From contig QCGG01000005.1 in the NCBI GenBank assembly GCA_003280055.1, positions 62,001-126,000 on the forward strand: DNA of 64,000 bases. Direction: 5' to 3'. The stretch comes from Prochlorococcus sp. AG-363-P19 (GTDB lineage Bacteria; Cyanobacteriota; Cyanobacteriia; PCC-6307; Cyanobiaceae). Below, piece after piece: positions 1 to 11,898 of this stretch. Positions within the stretch are counted from its first letter, which is position 1. Each line of letters starts with the position of its first letter. The translations under genes were made by a program, and so were the position numbers. The notes below the pieces were generated by a model. That model ran no database searches and was not told where the DNA came from. It worked only from the letters and a program-made list of their open reading frames with translations.

Positions 1-1623
1 CCCAGCGTAAGGAGTACCTGTTACAGCCTTGCAGGTCCCTGGCTCATCTCCTGTTACAAGATTAGAGCGACCTGTAAGTGTGCCACTAACAGGTTGAGAC
101 CTATTAGTAAGGCTTAATCCAACCTTCGCCGCCTCAGGCTCAGGTCTTTCTCCACAGAAAGACTGATACTGCTGCAAGCCAACATATTCGTCTCCAGTAA
201 CACGCTTACAACTACCCGGTTCATTACCAGTAACAGATTCTGAACGAGCAACATTAGTTCCTGTTACATCTGCTCCACGAAGGGTATTAAAAGTGCCAAC
301 CTTTTCTGCAGGTCTACCTTCAGGGAGTGGATCAGAACCTAAATACTGATCGCCTGTTAGACCTTTATTTGAACCAGCCTCATCACCTGTAACCTTCTCA
401 GATCGACCTACCATTACTCCACTAACTTTTCTACCATCAAGAGTGAGGCTCTGACCCACTTTTCGTGGAGATGGCTTTACTCCGCCGCAGAATGATTGGG
501 ATTGATTTGCTGAAATATATTCTGTCCCAGTTAAAGACTTACAAGTACCTGGCTCGTCCCCTGTAACTTTTTCAGAGCGGCCAACTTCATTTCCAGTCAC
601 CATATTCCCATGGGTGGTATTAGTAACTGAAACCTTTGAGGGTTGACTGGAGGCAGGCGGAGATTGACAGAAAGTTTCAAAAACTTCCGAACCAAGATAT
701 TGAGTGCCAGTTATAGCTCTACAAGTACTTGATTCGTTACCAGTAGTCTTTATAGATCTATTAGCTTGAGTACCAGTTACTAACTGTCCAGAGATAGTTT
801 CACTTTCTCCAACCTTCCAATGTGCATCTGCAGAAGCAGACTTCTTGGCTCCATTTTTATTTGGACCACAAGGACGAGCTACAGAAGATCTCTGCTTCCC
901 AGTGGCTCCACTTTTGCTTCTAAGTTCACGGACTCTCTGTGCAATTTCACGAGTCGTCAAATCAGGATCACCTTGACGAGCCACTGAAGCTGGAGAGGTA
1001 GGTTGCTTGCCTGCGGTTTTCCCATGTTTGGATTGAGCCTCACGGCGTGCCAGTACAAGTGCACGACTAGAATTTTGTATTGCTCGACGTTTTGTAGTCG
1101 TGCGACGAGAGGAATTCCTAACAACTAATTCTTGAGAGCTAGCTGAATTAGTTAAAGATGATGATGAATTAGAAGTATCAAAATCTCTTTCCTTGCATTC
1201 ATCGCAGCAATATTTTGTTTCATTAGTTGCTTTAGCTGTTTCTGTGGATTTATTGGCAATGTCTACTCTTGTACGATCTTTACTTTTATCAGCTTTTTTA
1301 CCCTGACGAGAAAGAGCATCACGTCTAGCTAAAACCAAATCGCGACTAGGGTTAACAATGGCTTTTCTTATCGGTCGTGATACTGAAGAGACTTTATGTG
1401 TTTTAACTGGAATGGATGAAGAGGAATTCAAGCTTGATGAAGACGATTTCGAAAGAGTTCCTACTGGACTAGAAACTGCTTCCTCAGTCCTTGTCACACG
1501 TGCATCATTAGCTGTTCGAACACGACCAGAACCTGAACCACTTGACTCAGCGGCCTTCTTTCCTGTTTCACTAAGTGCCTTACGGCGCTCAAGTGCAAGT
1601 TCTCGACTGGATTGTTTTGCCAT
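1..1623 (-). CDS. csoS2: Carboxysome assembly protein CsoS2 (N-terminal and middle part, cut by window edge)
   Basis: Intrinsically disordered scaffold of the alpha-carboxysome that links RuBisCO to the shell. The frame is open from an ATG at 1623 to the window edge (541 codons), so the C-terminal region is missing. The N-terminus shows RuBisCO-binding type repeats: SRELALERRKALS near residue 5, SRDLVLARRDALS near 91, SRALVLARREAQS near 184 and a degenerate TTREIAQRVRELRS near 222. From about residue 270 the middle region follows, with repeated VTGDEPGTCK and TGTEYLG type blocks. It is downstream of cbbL and cbbS in the same direction, the usual cso order. The ORF track missed it because it has no stop in the window; the plus ORF at 1358-1651 is its shadow. 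Confidence 0.96.
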   Translation of the reverse strand, partial: MAKQSSRELALERRKALSETGKKAAESSGSGSGRVRTANDARVTRTEEAVSSPVGTLSKSSSSSLNSSSSIPVKTHKVSSVSRPIRKAIVNPSRDLVLARRDALSRQGKKADKSKDRTRVDIANKSTETAKATNETKYCCDECKERDFDTSNSSSSLTNSASSQELVVRNSSRRTTTKRRAIQNSSRALVLARREAQSKHGKTAGKQPTSPASVARQGDPDLTTREIAQRVRELRSKSGATGKQRSSVARPCGPNKNGAKKSASADAHWKVGESETISGQLVTGTQANRSIKTTGNESSTCRAITGTQYLGSEVFETFCQSPPASSQPSKVSVTNTTHGNMVTGNEVGRSEKVTGDEPGTCKSLTGTEYISANQSQSFCGGVKPSPRKVGQSLTLDGRKVSGVMVGRSEKVTGDEAGSNKGLTGDQYLGSDPLPEGRPAEKVGTFNTLRGADVTGTNVARSESVTGNEPGSCKRVTGDEYVGLQQYQSFCGERPEPEAAKVGLSLTNRSQPVSGTLTGRSNLVTGDEPGTCKAVTGTPYAG

Positions 1624-1678
1624 GTCCGCCCAAAAGAAACGTCTTAAATAAAGAAAAAACTATTAGTGTCAAAGGGAA

Positions 1679-1716
1679 GTTTTATGACCTCGGAAAATAA
1701 TTCGAGGCCATAAAAC
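1679..1716 (-). promoter_or_regulatory. Fully paired hairpin between cbbS and csoS2
   Basis: The arms GTTTTATGGCCTCG and CGAGGTCATAAAAC (minus-strand sense) pair over 14 bp around a 10-nt loop. One pair is G-U in the minus-strand RNA but A-C in the plus-strand RNA, so the fold favours the cso operon transcript. No U-run follows directly, so a processing or stability element is more likely than a strong terminator. It would separate the RuBisCO cistrons from csoS2. Confidence 0.75.
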
Positions 1717-1729
1717 CAGGTAGCCCTAA

Positions 1730-2071
1730 TTAACGACCTTCGAAAACTACAAAGCAGGTACCCTGACTTTGGGTATATGCGTCATAGCCAACGATCCGAA
1801 CATGATGATCGGGGTATGCGCGATGACACGCTTCCAACTCATTGACGACCACATTCAAATCCTTCTCTCCAAAGAAAGGGAGCTTCCAATAAGACCAATA
1901 GGTCTGCATTGAACCACTGGGATGAACGTGCTCAATAACAGGGCTCCAGCCCTGAGCAATGATGTAAGCGATTTGATCGTAGATTTCGTCCTGGGTCATC
2001 GGCGGTAAGAAGCCGAAGGTTTCCAGGGTGGCGACTGTTTGGTAGTCACCAACTGTGCTCTGGAAAGGCAT
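1730..2071 (-). CDS. cbbS: RuBisCO small subunit, form IA
   Basis: Small subunit of ribulose-1,5-bisphosphate carboxylase/oxygenase, which caps the L8S8 holoenzyme inside the carboxysome. The 113-residue length and the sequence (FGFLPPMTQDEIYDQIAY near residue 20, QTYWSYWKLPFFGE near 55) fit the short alpha-cyanobacterial and proteobacterial form. It lies 100 bp downstream of cbbL in the same direction. A strong hairpin follows its stop before csoS2. The ATG at 2071 is the only sensible start. Confidence 0.97.
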   Translation of the reverse strand: MPFQSTVGDYQTVATLETFGFLPPMTQDEIYDQIAYIIAQGWSPVIEHVHPSGSMQTYWSYWKLPFFGEKDLNVVVNELEACHRAYPDHHVRIVGYDAYTQSQGTCFVVFEGR

Positions 2072-2171
2072 GGTGAACCTGGGAGTGTGAATGTATAAAT
2101 ACCGATTAATGAATCGGTTACTGAAATAAGCAATTGACTAGAGGAGGAGGCGAGAAGCCTCCTCCTTGTCG

Positions 2172-3587
2172 CTATTGCTGAACGTCAAGCTTGTCAACTG
2201 TGTCGAATTCGAACTTGATCTCCTTCCAGGTCTCAAGTGCAATAGCCAACTCAGGACTGTGCTTAGCCGCTTCCATCAAGATGTCGCGACTTTCTTTTTC
2301 GATTTCTCTACCGGCGTTCCTGGCTTTAACACAAGCTTCGAGCGCAACTCGATTAGCCGCTGCACCAGCTGCAGAACCCCATGGATGTCCATGAGTACCG
2401 CCACCAAACTGAAGACAAGAATCGTCTCCAAAGATCGCAAGCAACGCAGGCATATGCCAAACGTGAATACCACCTGATGCGACTGCAAAGACCCCAGGCA
2501 TGGAGCCCCAATCTTGGTCAAAGAAGTTACCCCGTGAACGATCTTCTGGTACAAAAGACTCACGGAGGTTGTCTATATATCCGAGGGTGGTCTGACGATC
2601 ACCTTCCAATTTTCCAACAACTGTTCCTGTATGAAGCTGATCACCGCCTGAAAGACGCAAACATTTTGCTAATACACGGAAATGAATACCGTGCTTAGGG
2701 TGACGGTCAATAACAGCATGCATTGCTCGGTGAATATGAAGCAGCATGCCATTCTTACGACACCAATTAGCTAAACCAGTGTTTGCAGTAAAACCACCAG
2801 TGATGTAGTCATGCATGATGATTGGCATGTCAAGTTCTTTGGCGAACTCGGCACGCTCGTACATTTCTTCAGGAGTAGTTGCTGTGCAATTAAGGTAATG
2901 ACCCTTAACTTCACCAGTCTCCTGCTGAGCTAGCTTTACAGCTTCTGCAACGAACTCAAAACGCTCTCTCCAACGCTGGAAAGGTTGGGAGTTAATGTTC
3001 TCATCATCTTTTGTTAGGTCCAGACCACCGCGAAGGCACTCATAAACCACTCGACCGTAATTCTTGCCTGAAAGACCAAGCTTTGGCTTAATAGTGCAAC
3101 CAAGAAGTGGGCGGCCGTATTTATTCAAACGGTCACGTTCAACTTGGATACCATTAGGGGGGCCTCCGCATGTCTTGATAAACGCCATTGGAAAGCGTAT
3201 ATCCTCAAGGCGAAGATGCCGCAGAGCTTTAAAGCCAAAAACGTTACCAACTAATGAAGTAAGTACGTTTGTAATTGAGCCTTCCTCGAAAAGATCAAGT
3301 GGGTATGCAATAAATGCATAGAAGGACTCCTTGTCTCCAGGGACATCTTCGATTCTGTAACAGCGACCTTTGTAAAATTCAAGATCGGTCAGAAGCTCAG
3401 ACCAAACAGTGGACCAAGTTCCTGTTGAAGACTCAGCGGCTACTGCAGCTGCGACTTCTTCTCTAGGGACACCTTCTTGACCAGTGCACTTAAAGCAGGC
3501 TAAAAGGTCGGTGTCTAGGGGGACGTAGTCGGGAGTCCAGTAGGTGTCTCTGTACTCCTTTACGCCAGCGTCATACTTCTTGCTCAT
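2172..3587 (-). CDS. cbbL: RuBisCO large subunit, form IA
   Basis: Catalytic subunit that carboxylates ribulose-1,5-bisphosphate to two 3-phosphoglycerates in the carboxysome. At 471 residues it has the family length. The active-site segment [16 protein letters not shown] with the carbamylated lysine is near residue 185-200, and [13 protein letters not shown] with the catalytic lysine is near 163. The form IA type agrees with the neighbouring cso genes. An AGGAG Shine-Dalgarno lies just upstream of the ATG at 3587. It sits between csoS1 and cbbS, all on the minus strand. Confidence 0.98.
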   Translation of the reverse strand: MSKKYDAGVKEYRDTYWTPDYVPLDTDLLACFKCTGQEGVPREEVAAAVAAESSTGTWSTVWSELLTDLEFYKGRCYRIEDVPGDKESFYAFIAYPLDLFEEGSITNVLTSLVGNVFGFKALRHLRLEDIRFPMAFIKTCGGPPNGIQVERDRLNKYGRPLLGCTIKPKLGLSGKNYGRVVYECLRGGLDLTKDDENINSQPFQRWRERFEFVAEAVKLAQQETGEVKGHYLNCTATTPEEMYERAEFAKELDMPIIMHDYITGGFTANTGLANWCRKNGMLLHIHRAMHAVIDRHPKHGIHFRVLAKCLRLSGGDQLHTGTVVGKLEGDRQTTLGYIDNLRESFVPEDRSRGNFFDQDWGSMPGVFAVASGGIHVWHMPALLAIFGDDSCLQFGGGTHGHPWGSAAGAAANRVALEACVKARNAGREIEKESRDILMEAAKHSPELAIALETWKEIKFEFDTVDKLDVQQ

Positions 3588-3663
3588 GGAATAACTCCTT
3601 TAAGTCGATGTAAGGATTTTTGAGATTTTGCCGTTTCCCTTTTTAGGAAAGCCGCATCAAAGC

Positions 3664-3975
3664 TCAGTCCTTTTGACCAAGGAAGTTGCCATTACCCAGA
3701 GCTGGCTCAACCTCACGATGAGGACGCGCAATGATGTGAGCTGCAACTAGACCGTCTCCAACGCGTTCACATGCGTCAGCTCCTGCTCTAACTGCTGCAT
3801 TAACAGCGCCAGTTTCGCCACGCACTAATACGGTCACGTAACCGCCACCAACAAACTCACGACCGATAAGACGCACTTCGGCAGCCTTGGTCATGGCGTC
3901 AGCGGCTTCAATTGCTGGTACAAGGCCGCGTGTCTCGATCATGCCGAGAGCGATGCCCATTGTTTCGTTAGCCAT
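3664..3975 (-). CDS. csoS1: Carboxysome shell hexamer protein CsoS1 (BMC-H)
   Basis: Main shell protein of the alpha-carboxysome; hexamers tile the facets and their pores pass small metabolites. The 103 residues form one BMC domain, from MGIALGMIETRGLVPAIEAADAM at the N-terminus through REFVGGGYVTVLVRGE to RVGDGLVAAHIIARPH near the C-terminus. It is the first gene of the minus-strand cso cluster here, with cbbL 76 bp downstream. The leader upstream of its start contains one copy of a 16-bp sequence that recurs about 230 bp further upstream. Confidence 0.97.
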   Translation of the reverse strand: MANETMGIALGMIETRGLVPAIEAADAMTKAAEVRLIGREFVGGGYVTVLVRGETGAVNAAVRAGADACERVGDGLVAAHIIARPHREVEPALGNGNFLGQKD

Positions 3976-4319
3976 TGCCTAACTCAGTAAGGGGTGGAAT
4001 GTTCGCAATGAACAATGCTCTGTACAGCCTCAATAAGTCAAGCGATTAACGGACAAAAGCTGATTACCTTATTTAACGGCGCTGATAAGCCATACTTATC
4101 ACCCTTGCCCTTACTGATCTAAAGCGCTGTTGGTTTTTGTGTCTGCAAGTCGGCACATTCGATTCCATTAAGAAAAAATCCTATTATTTTTAACGTCCGA
4201 GACAGGCCCTAGGCATTGCCAAGGGGTGGAATGTTCAACCCAACCTGTCTCAAACAATTCAAAAAAGCTCCAAATACTCTGCAAGACTTTCAAGTGTTCC
4301 GAAAATTATTGATTGTGTT
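3976..4319. promoter_or_regulatory. 344-bp divergent control region between csoS1 and rdgB
   Basis: This gap must hold the csoS1 operon promoter (minus) and any rdgB promoter (plus). It contains two copies of AAGGGGTGGAATGTTC (3989-4004 and 4221-4236). The second copy is enclosed by an 8-bp inverted repeat, GAGACAGG at 4199-4206 and CCTGTCTC at 4244-4251. I saw no credible gene in it. Exact promoter boxes cannot be assigned by eye. Confidence 0.6.
3989..4236. repeat. Pair of 16-bp direct repeats in the csoS1 upstream region
   Basis: AAGGGGTGGAATGTTC is exact at 3989-4004 and 4221-4236. CATTGCC stands beside both copies, 9 bp away in the first and adjacent in the second. In the first copy CATTGCC includes the reverse complement of the csoS1 start codon. 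The second copy therefore looks like a duplicated csoS1 leader and start. Its ATG opens an 8-codon minus-strand frame only. Confidence 0.85.
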
Positions 4320-4901
4320 GTGACCAGGAAGCTACTTACTATCGCCAGTGGTAATTCCAGAAAAGTTGCAGAAATAAAGGCAATGCTTGGTCCACTTCCC
4401 ATTGAAGTGCAATTAAAACCTAATGATCTTGAGATAGAGGAAACTGGTTCAACTTATTTAGAGAACGCTCTTCTAAAAGCCCAAGCAGTATCAAAAGTCA
4501 CAAACACCTGGACTATTGCTGATGACTCTGGCCTTGAAGTCGATGCTCTTGGTGGTAAACCAGGCATATTTTCAGCCAGACTTGCAAATACCAATGAAGA
4601 AAAAATCAAAAAAATCCTATTAGCTTTAGCCAACACCCCATATAGGAGTGCAAGGTTTCATAGCGTAATGGTCTTATGCAATCCAGAAGGTAATCCCATA
4701 AAAGATGCCGAAGGAGTTTGCTGGGGGGAGCTCCTGAAAGCACCGGCATATGATGGTGGTGAATTCGAGTCTATTTTTTGGGTAAGAGAAGCAAATTGCA
4801 CCTACGGTGAATTAAGTCAAGAGCAACTAATCAAACTAGGTAGTAGAGGTAAAGCAGCACGAAACATTGCACCCTTCCTAAGAAAAGAATTTAACCTATA
4901 G
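4320..4901 (+). CDS. rdgB: XTP/dITP pyrophosphatase (HAM1/RdgB family)
   Basis: House-cleaning enzyme that hydrolyses non-canonical purine triphosphates (ITP, XTP) to monophosphates, keeping them out of DNA and RNA. It has 193 residues, the family length. The N-terminal TIASGNSRKVAEI substrate loop, ADDSGLEVDALGGKPGIFSAR near residue 67-87 and SRGKAARN near the C-terminus are Ham1 signatures. The start is GTG at 4320; no ATG is available before the conserved N-terminus. It sits inside the carboxysome locus, divergent from csoS1 and convergent with csoS1D. Confidence 0.95.
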   Translation: MTRKLLTIASGNSRKVAEIKAMLGPLPIEVQLKPNDLEIEETGSTYLENALLKAQAVSKVTNTWTIADDSGLEVDALGGKPGIFSARLANTNEEKIKKILLALANTPYRSARFHSVMVLCNPEGNPIKDAEGVCWGELLKAPAYDGGEFESIFWVREANCTYGELSQEQLIKLGSRGKAARNIAPFLRKEFNL

Positions 4902-4912
4902 CGCCTCTGAAG

Positions 4913-5677
4913 CTATATCTGATCAATAGCCCTCATGGCAGCGGCGGCGGCTTCTTCAACATCTCCTTCTTTCCCTGCAAGAGTTAATCGGCCAAAAGCA
5001 CCAACACCTTTGACATCTACGACTGTAATATTTGCGGCTTTCTCCGCTTCATTAGCTGCATAAAGAACATAACCAGCAGGTTCTGTTTCAAGAATAAACA
5101 TGCTCATTCCCGATTGAATCATTGACCCTCTTCTGTTCTGACGGTTTATCAACACTGCATGATCGGGAGTGATCGCTCTAATCACCTCGGTCCAACTAAC
5201 TTCCGGCTTAGTTCGACGATCAATCGTACTGCCAATTGCATCAAGCACTACATCTCCAGAATGCAAAACAGTGCTCTGGTCACGGTGATAAAGAGCCAAA
5301 GAACCAAAAGCTCTCTCAACAATCATCTGGCCGAGACGAACATTGCTCGCCTTCAGAGCTATGTCTGTAACTCGGTGGACTGCCATACCTGGAGAAACTT
5401 CCATCCAGAGACATGCATCACCAGGAATCGGCAGAAAACCTTGGCTAACCGTTCCCATATAGGCAGCAAGCTGAGGCTGAAGAGAATCTAAAAAGACATA
5501 TGTACGTAATTCAATTTGCTGAACATTGCTGTTCTGTCGGGCTACTCGAGCAGTTTCTGAATCTGTAGTAATTACACAACTAGCCCCGGACGAATGGGCT
5601 TGAACATCACTTCCGGTAATTAGCGGACTTCCTGAGTGTCGCCGCTCCCGAATATCTAAGCTGGCGAAACTGTTCAT
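4913..5677 (-). CDS. csoS1D: Carboxysome shell pseudohexamer CsoS1D (tandem BMC-T)
   Basis: Tandem-domain shell protein whose trimers mimic hexamers and carry a large gated pore, thought to pass bigger metabolites such as RuBP. From the ATG at 5677 it has 254 residues: a short variable N-terminus then two BMC domains, the first containing [20 protein letters not shown] and the second ending with [20 protein letters not shown]. The ORF track start at 5743 adds 22 residues without family character, so I prefer 5677. It is separated from csoS1 by rdgB and read in the same direction as the cso genes. Confidence 0.93.
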   Translation of the reverse strand: MNSFASLDIRERRHSGSPLITGSDVQAHSSGASCVITTDSETARVARQNSNVQQIELRTYVFLDSLQPQLAAYMGTVSQGFLPIPGDACLWMEVSPGMAVHRVTDIALKASNVRLGQMIVERAFGSLALYHRDQSTVLHSGDVVLDAIGSTIDRRTKPEVSWTEVIRAITPDHAVLINRQNRRGSMIQSGMSMFILETEPAGYVLYAANEAEKAANITVVDVKGVGAFGRLTLAGKEGDVEEAAAAAMRAIDQI

Positions 5678-5784
5678 AGCGCGGATAATACTAGACAAGT
5701 TGTCATTTCTCAAAAATTTTTGAGGTTGCAATAGGACTTGCAACGTCGAGAAGAGTCGATACCTTCAAGTAAAAGGGGGAAACT

Positions 5785-6156
5785 ATGCCTGATTCCAAAA
5801 GAGATTCTTCAGAGACAACAAGTCTCTCTAGCGAATTGAATGTCGAGCAAGCTCTTGGAATGATTGGCCTAGGCCTAATGCAAAAAATTTCAAAAGATGG
5901 TTTAACTGAATGGTGCTGGTCAGAGAGTGAGGATGGAGGGAAAGCTGATTTAACTTTCCTTCGCCAAAAGCTTGAATTAACGGCTTTAGCAATAGAAACT
6001 GGTGCTCCATTAAGCACTGCAGAAGTAACACAACTTCTTGGCGCTCGCCCAGGGTCTGCAAAAACACAAAGAGGAGGCTTAATCGCTAAAAGGATCAGCA
6101 GGAATGTATGGAAGCTATTACGTTCTGATCAAGATTCCTCGCATTGGCGTAATTGA
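5785..6156 (+). CDS. Hypothetical protein next to the carboxysome locus
   Basis: I cannot name this 123-residue protein. A good Shine-Dalgarno (AGGGGGA) precedes the ATG at 5785. The first 25 residues are Ser/Thr/Glu rich. The rest is mostly helical in character, with EQALGMIGLGLMQKISKDG followed by a basic C-terminal segment (LLGARPGSAKTQRGGLIAKR). The C-terminus could be a helix-turn-helix like fold, but this is a guess. It is divergent from csoS1D and lies upstream of chlN with a 182-bp gap. Confidence 0.8.
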   Translation: MPDSKRDSSETTSLSSELNVEQALGMIGLGLMQKISKDGLTEWCWSESEDGGKADLTFLRQKLELTALAIETGAPLSTAEVTQLLGARPGSAKTQRGGLIAKRISRNVWKLLRSDQDSSHWRN

Positions 6157-6317
6157 ACAAACAAATCTCTAGAATCACTTTCCAAATCCTGATGATTGAC
6201 TAACTCGCTAAATAATCTCAATTGTCAGAGAACTAATACATCCAGCAACAAAACAGGCTTCAATCCCAAAGAGTTTCCGTTATTAGGAACTACTTGCTAT
6301 TTATCCAAGCAATTTAA

Positions 6318-7601
<1,284 letters not shown>

Positions 7602-7604
7602 CTC

Positions 7605-9203
7605 ATGGAACTAACTCTCTGGACATATGAAGGGCCACCTCACGTAGGTGCAATGCGTATTGCATCTTCAATGAAGGGTATTCACTATGTATTGCATGCT
7701 CCTCAAGGGGATACTTATGCGGATTTACTGTTCACAATGATTGAACGACGAGGGGAAAGACCTCCTGTCACATATACAACTTTTCAAGCAAGAGACCTAG
7801 GTGGTGACACTGCAGAACTAGTAAAAGGCCACATACGCGAAGCCGTAGAGCGTTTCAACCCAGAAGCCCTTCTAGTAGGGGAAAGCTGCACAGCCGAACT
7901 CATCCAAGATCAACCTGGCTCACTTGCTCATGGTATGGGGCTTGATCTCCCTATTATCAATTTAGAGTTACCTGCCTATAGCAAAAAAGAGAATTGGGGC
8001 GCAGCAGAAACGTTTTATCAGTTAGTAAGAGGACTTCTTAAAGACAAGGTTGACGGACAAACTACACATGATCCGAGAGCATGGAAGCAGGAAGAGAGAA
8101 ACCCAAAGGTTAATCTTTTAGGCCCATCTTTACTCGGCTTCCGTTGTCGGGATGACATTTTAGAAATTAAAAAGCTGCTAAACGAACATGACATAGATGT
8201 TGCAGTTGTTGCGCCTTTAGGTGCAACAACTGCTGATCTATTAGAAATACCCAAATCAGACATTAATGTTTGCTTATATCCAGAGATTTCTGAGTCAACC
8301 TGTAACTGGCTAGAGAAAAATTTTGGAATGCCATTCAGTCATACAGTCCCAATAGGCGTTGGCGCTACTAAAGACTTTTTAACCGAAATTCACAAATTAC
8401 TAGATCTCCCTCTAAAGCCCAATAATGCGAATAATGAATCCAAACTCACTTGGTATTCACAATCTGTCGACTCTAACTATCTCACTGGAAAAAGGGTTTT
8501 CATTTTTGGAGATGGTACTCATGCCATTGCTGCAGCTAGAATTGCGAAGCAAGAACTTGGGTTTGAAGTTGTAGGTCTTGGAACATACAGCAGAGAAATG
8601 GCAAGGCCAGTCAGAAAGGCCGCTGAAGCAATTGGCTTAAAAGCACTCATTAGCAACGACTATCTGGAGGTTGAGTCAGCTATATCTGAAGCAGCTCCAG
8701 AGCTTGTACTAGGGACTCAAATGGAAAGACATTGTGCAAAACGATTGGGTATTCCATGCGCAGTCATAAGTACACCCATGCATGTTCAAGATGTTCCTGC
8801 CAGATACAGCCCCCAAATGGGTTGGGAGGGTTCGAATGTCATTTTTGATGACTGGGTGCATCCACTAATGATGGGCCTTGAAGAACATTTAATTGGGATG
8901 TTCCGCCATGACTTCGAATTCACAGATGGTCATCAGAGTCACTTAGGCCATCTAGGTGCAGGAAAAGCTGCAACAGATAATTCCTCATTAACAGAGTCCC
9001 AAAAAGAAGATAAAGCTATTTCAGAATCTGTGAATCTCGATTCACCAATATGGACTCCTGAAGGGAAAGAAGAACTTTCGAAGATTCCTTTCTTTGTACG
9101 TGGGAAAGTCCGAAAAAATACTGAAAAATATGCTCGGCAAGCAGGCTGCAGAAAGATCGACAGCGAAACAATGCTAGACGCAAAAGCCCATTTCAAAGGC
9201 TAG
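7605..9203 (+). CDS. chlB: Light-independent protochlorophyllide reductase subunit B
   Basis: Partner of ChlN in the DPOR catalytic component. The 532 residues match the family. Asp36 in [10 protein letters not shown] is the unusual aspartate ligand of the NB-cluster. [10 protein letters not shown] (near residue 103) and [12 protein letters not shown] are further family blocks. The C-terminal domain ([16 protein letters not shown]) is the small helical region that contacts substrate. It starts 3 bp after chlN. A 197-bp gap with no gene separates it from chlL. Confidence 0.97.
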   Translation: MELTLWTYEGPPHVGAMRIASSMKGIHYVLHAPQGDTYADLLFTMIERRGERPPVTYTTFQARDLGGDTAELVKGHIREAVERFNPEALLVGESCTAELIQDQPGSLAHGMGLDLPIINLELPAYSKKENWGAAETFYQLVRGLLKDKVDGQTTHDPRAWKQEERNPKVNLLGPSLLGFRCRDDILEIKKLLNEHDIDVAVVAPLGATTADLLEIPKSDINVCLYPEISESTCNWLEKNFGMPFSHTVPIGVGATKDFLTEIHKLLDLPLKPNNANNESKLTWYSQSVDSNYLTGKRVFIFGDGTHAIAAARIAKQELGFEVVGLGTYSREMARPVRKAAEAIGLKALISNDYLEVESAISEAAPELVLGTQMERHCAKRLGIPCAVISTPMHVQDVPARYSPQMGWEGSNVIFDDWVHPLMMGLEEHLIGMFRHDFEFTDGHQSHLGHLGAGKAATDNSSLTESQKEDKAISESVNLDSPIWTPEGKEELSKIPFFVRGKVRKNTEKYARQAGCRKIDSETMLDAKAHFKG

Positions 9204-9307
9204 AAGACAAGCCACCATTAGCAATAAATCAAAAAAAGACCTGAGTAGATACACTCAATTATCGGAATTTGCTAGAACAGTTTTATGTCCAAAGGAAAGC
9301 AAATTAA

Positions 9308-10288
<981 letters not shown>

Positions 10289-10323
10289 AACGAAAATTTA
10301 ATATTCCAAAACTTAAATTAGAA

Positions 10324-11337
10324 TCACCCTAAACCAACCAGCCTCATTGATAAATCCCAAACCTTTCGTGCAGTGAGAGGATCAGTCACTCTGTTAGACA
10401 ATTCCTGGGAGAATTGTCTTCCATTTTTCTTTTGGCGATTTCCCCAACTCCAATGAACCCCAGAAAGGGCAAATTCCGAATCGGCCACGACTTGAGCCAC
10501 TCGCTTACCTGCTAAAGCCTGAGTAACAAAACCACCTGTAATTAATTTTTGAAACCAAGGAAAAATAATTTGAAAAAGCTTTGGTGTATTTCTAAATAAT
10601 TTTGTATTGGCAACACAACCTGGATATAAAGAGCTGAATAAAATTGGCGAATCCTTATAACGTCGATGCAATTCTTGTGTGGTAATCATATTACAAAGCT
10701 TACTATCCTTATAGGCTTTACCAGGTTTAAAACGCTTACCACTTGCCATACTTATTGGAGAACGAAAACCCTGCTGAAACCCTTCTAAATCCCCTAAATC
10801 AGCAGGAGCAGGAATCGGGATTTTTCCACCAAGTTCTTTATAGTTAGCAGTAACAGTTCCTAGTATAACAACTCTTGCGCCCTCTTCTCCCCACGAAGCT
10901 CCCCTCCAAACTGGTCGAGACGAGTCCCTGAGGTTATCCAGCAAAAGATGTATCAACAAAAAGTGTCCGAAATGATTAGTCGCCATTGAAACTTCATAGC
11001 CTTGTGCAGATCTCTGAGGTTTTTTGAGTCTTGGCAAATAAACAGCTGCATTGCAGACCAAAGCATCTAAAGGCTTATCCAGAGAAGCTAGCAATGCATT
11101 TGTCGAAGATCGGACATCATCCAAATCACTAAGGTCCATACTTATATGCTGCAACTGTCTAGGACGTCCAGATGGAAGGCCAACCTTAATAGCAGCAGCC
11201 TCTGCTCGTAGGGGGTTTCTATTTGCAGTAATTACACGCCAACCAAGTTCGACCAAAGCCTTGGTCGCATACAAACCAACCCCAGAAGTAGTCCCAGTAA
11301 TAAGAACAGTACCCGGTGCAGCCTGTGAAGAAGCCAT
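10324..11337 (-). CDS. por: Light-dependent protochlorophyllide oxidoreductase
   Basis: NADPH-dependent enzyme that reduces protochlorophyllide to chlorophyllide with light as co-substrate. The 337-residue SDR fold shows [11 protein letters not shown] (NADPH site, near residue 14-24), NAAVYLP (near 95) and the catalytic YKDSK (Tyr/Lys near 210). It ends 36 bp from chlL in convergent orientation, so both the light and dark enzymes for the same step sit together. A clear intrinsic terminator of the preceding minus-strand gene lies just upstream of its start. Confidence 0.96.
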   Translation of the reverse strand: MASSQAAPGTVLITGTTSGVGLYATKALVELGWRVITANRNPLRAEAAAIKVGLPSGRPRQLQHISMDLSDLDDVRSSTNALLASLDKPLDALVCNAAVYLPRLKKPQRSAQGYEVSMATNHFGHFLLIHLLLDNLRDSSRPVWRGASWGEEGARVVILGTVTANYKELGGKIPIPAPADLGDLEGFQQGFRSPISMASGKRFKPGKAYKDSKLCNMITTQELHRRYKDSPILFSSLYPGCVANTKLFRNTPKLFQIIFPWFQKLITGGFVTQALAGKRVAQVVADSEFALSGVHWSWGNRQKKNGRQFSQELSNRVTDPLTARKVWDLSMRLVGLG

Positions 11338-11348
11338 AGAAGAAAACT

Positions 11349-11388
11349 AAAAACAAAAAATTGCCAATGAGCTACTACTACTCATTGG
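11349..11388 (-). terminator. Intrinsic terminator upstream of por
   Basis: On the minus strand CCAATGAG and CTCATTGG form an 8-bp stem with a TAGTAGTAG loop, followed by CAATTTTTTGTTTTT. This is a textbook Rho-independent terminator. It ends transcription of the 137-residue gene (and of any psaM readthrough) before por, so por needs its own promoter within the few bases left or inside this region. Confidence 0.85.
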
Positions 11389-11416
11389 GTTTAAGTCGAT
11401 TGATTAAAAGTTTTTT

Positions 11417-11830
11417 TCATCTCCAAAGAATCCTCAAACGATCCTGCTCAATCCATTGATCTTGCTCATCCATGAATCTTTTGTCACCACCAATTGTAAA
11501 TAAATGATCAAAACGTCTTTGAAACGCCATTAGTCTTTGGGATTCAATATCCAAGGCAGCTGAAATCTCACCATGCCGGTCAAGACGTTGATGATAAACA
11601 AAACATAGCTTTACTAAGCTCACAGAAAACAAAGCCAAAAGGCCAACCTTCATTGAAAGTGCCAAAAAGCTATAAATCAACTCTGTTTTTTGTTGTTTAA
11701 GCTGCAACCTTGAGGCCAAAGTCGCAGCATCAACCCTCTTCAAAGAATCCTTTGAAGAGCTAGCTTTCCTGGTCTGAACATGTGTTCTTTTGGAATAACT
11801 AGTCCTGGCTCTACCCAGGGAAGCAGTCAA
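11417..11830 (-). CDS. Small single-span membrane protein, unknown function
   Basis: I do not recognise this 137-residue protein. Residues 1-45 are basic and Ser/Thr/Lys rich, a hydrophobic helix follows (LIYSFLALSMKVGLLALFSV, near residue 51-70), and the C-terminal third is charged and probably helical (SQRLMAFQRRFDHLF). The layout suggests a cytoplasmic basic N-terminus with one membrane span. It is downstream of psaM through two hairpins and ends at a strong terminator, so it could be co-transcribed with psaM. Confidence 0.75.
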   Translation of the reverse strand: MTASLGRARTSYSKRTHVQTRKASSSKDSLKRVDAATLASRLQLKQQKTELIYSFLALSMKVGLLALFSVSLVKLCFVYHQRLDRHGEISAALDIESQRLMAFQRRFDHLFTIGGDKRFMDEQDQWIEQDRLRILWR

Positions 11831-11859
11831 AGCTATAAAACAACTAATCTGCTTTTATC

Positions 11860-11896
11860 GCAGACAAGCTTGTCTGCCAAGGTCTGTAACGACCTT
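11860..11896 (-). promoter_or_regulatory. Double hairpin after psaM
   Basis: Reading the minus strand after the psaM stop, AAGGTC-GTTACA-GACCTT (11879-11896) is followed by the perfect 18-bp palindrome GCAGACAAGCTTGTCTGC (11860-11877). On the plus strand the first hairpin is followed by TTTT and would look like a terminator; on the psaM strand no U-run follows. The pair probably protects or processes the short psaM mRNA, or attenuates readthrough into the 137-residue gene. Confidence 0.6.
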
Positions 11897-11898
11897 TT

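Noticed and set aside
1358-1651. 97-residue plus-strand ORF
   Set aside because: Antisense shadow of csoS2, whose minus frame is clear and has the family repeats.
2166-2477. Plus-strand ORFs inside cbbL
   Set aside because: cbbL is certain; these are shadows in other frames.
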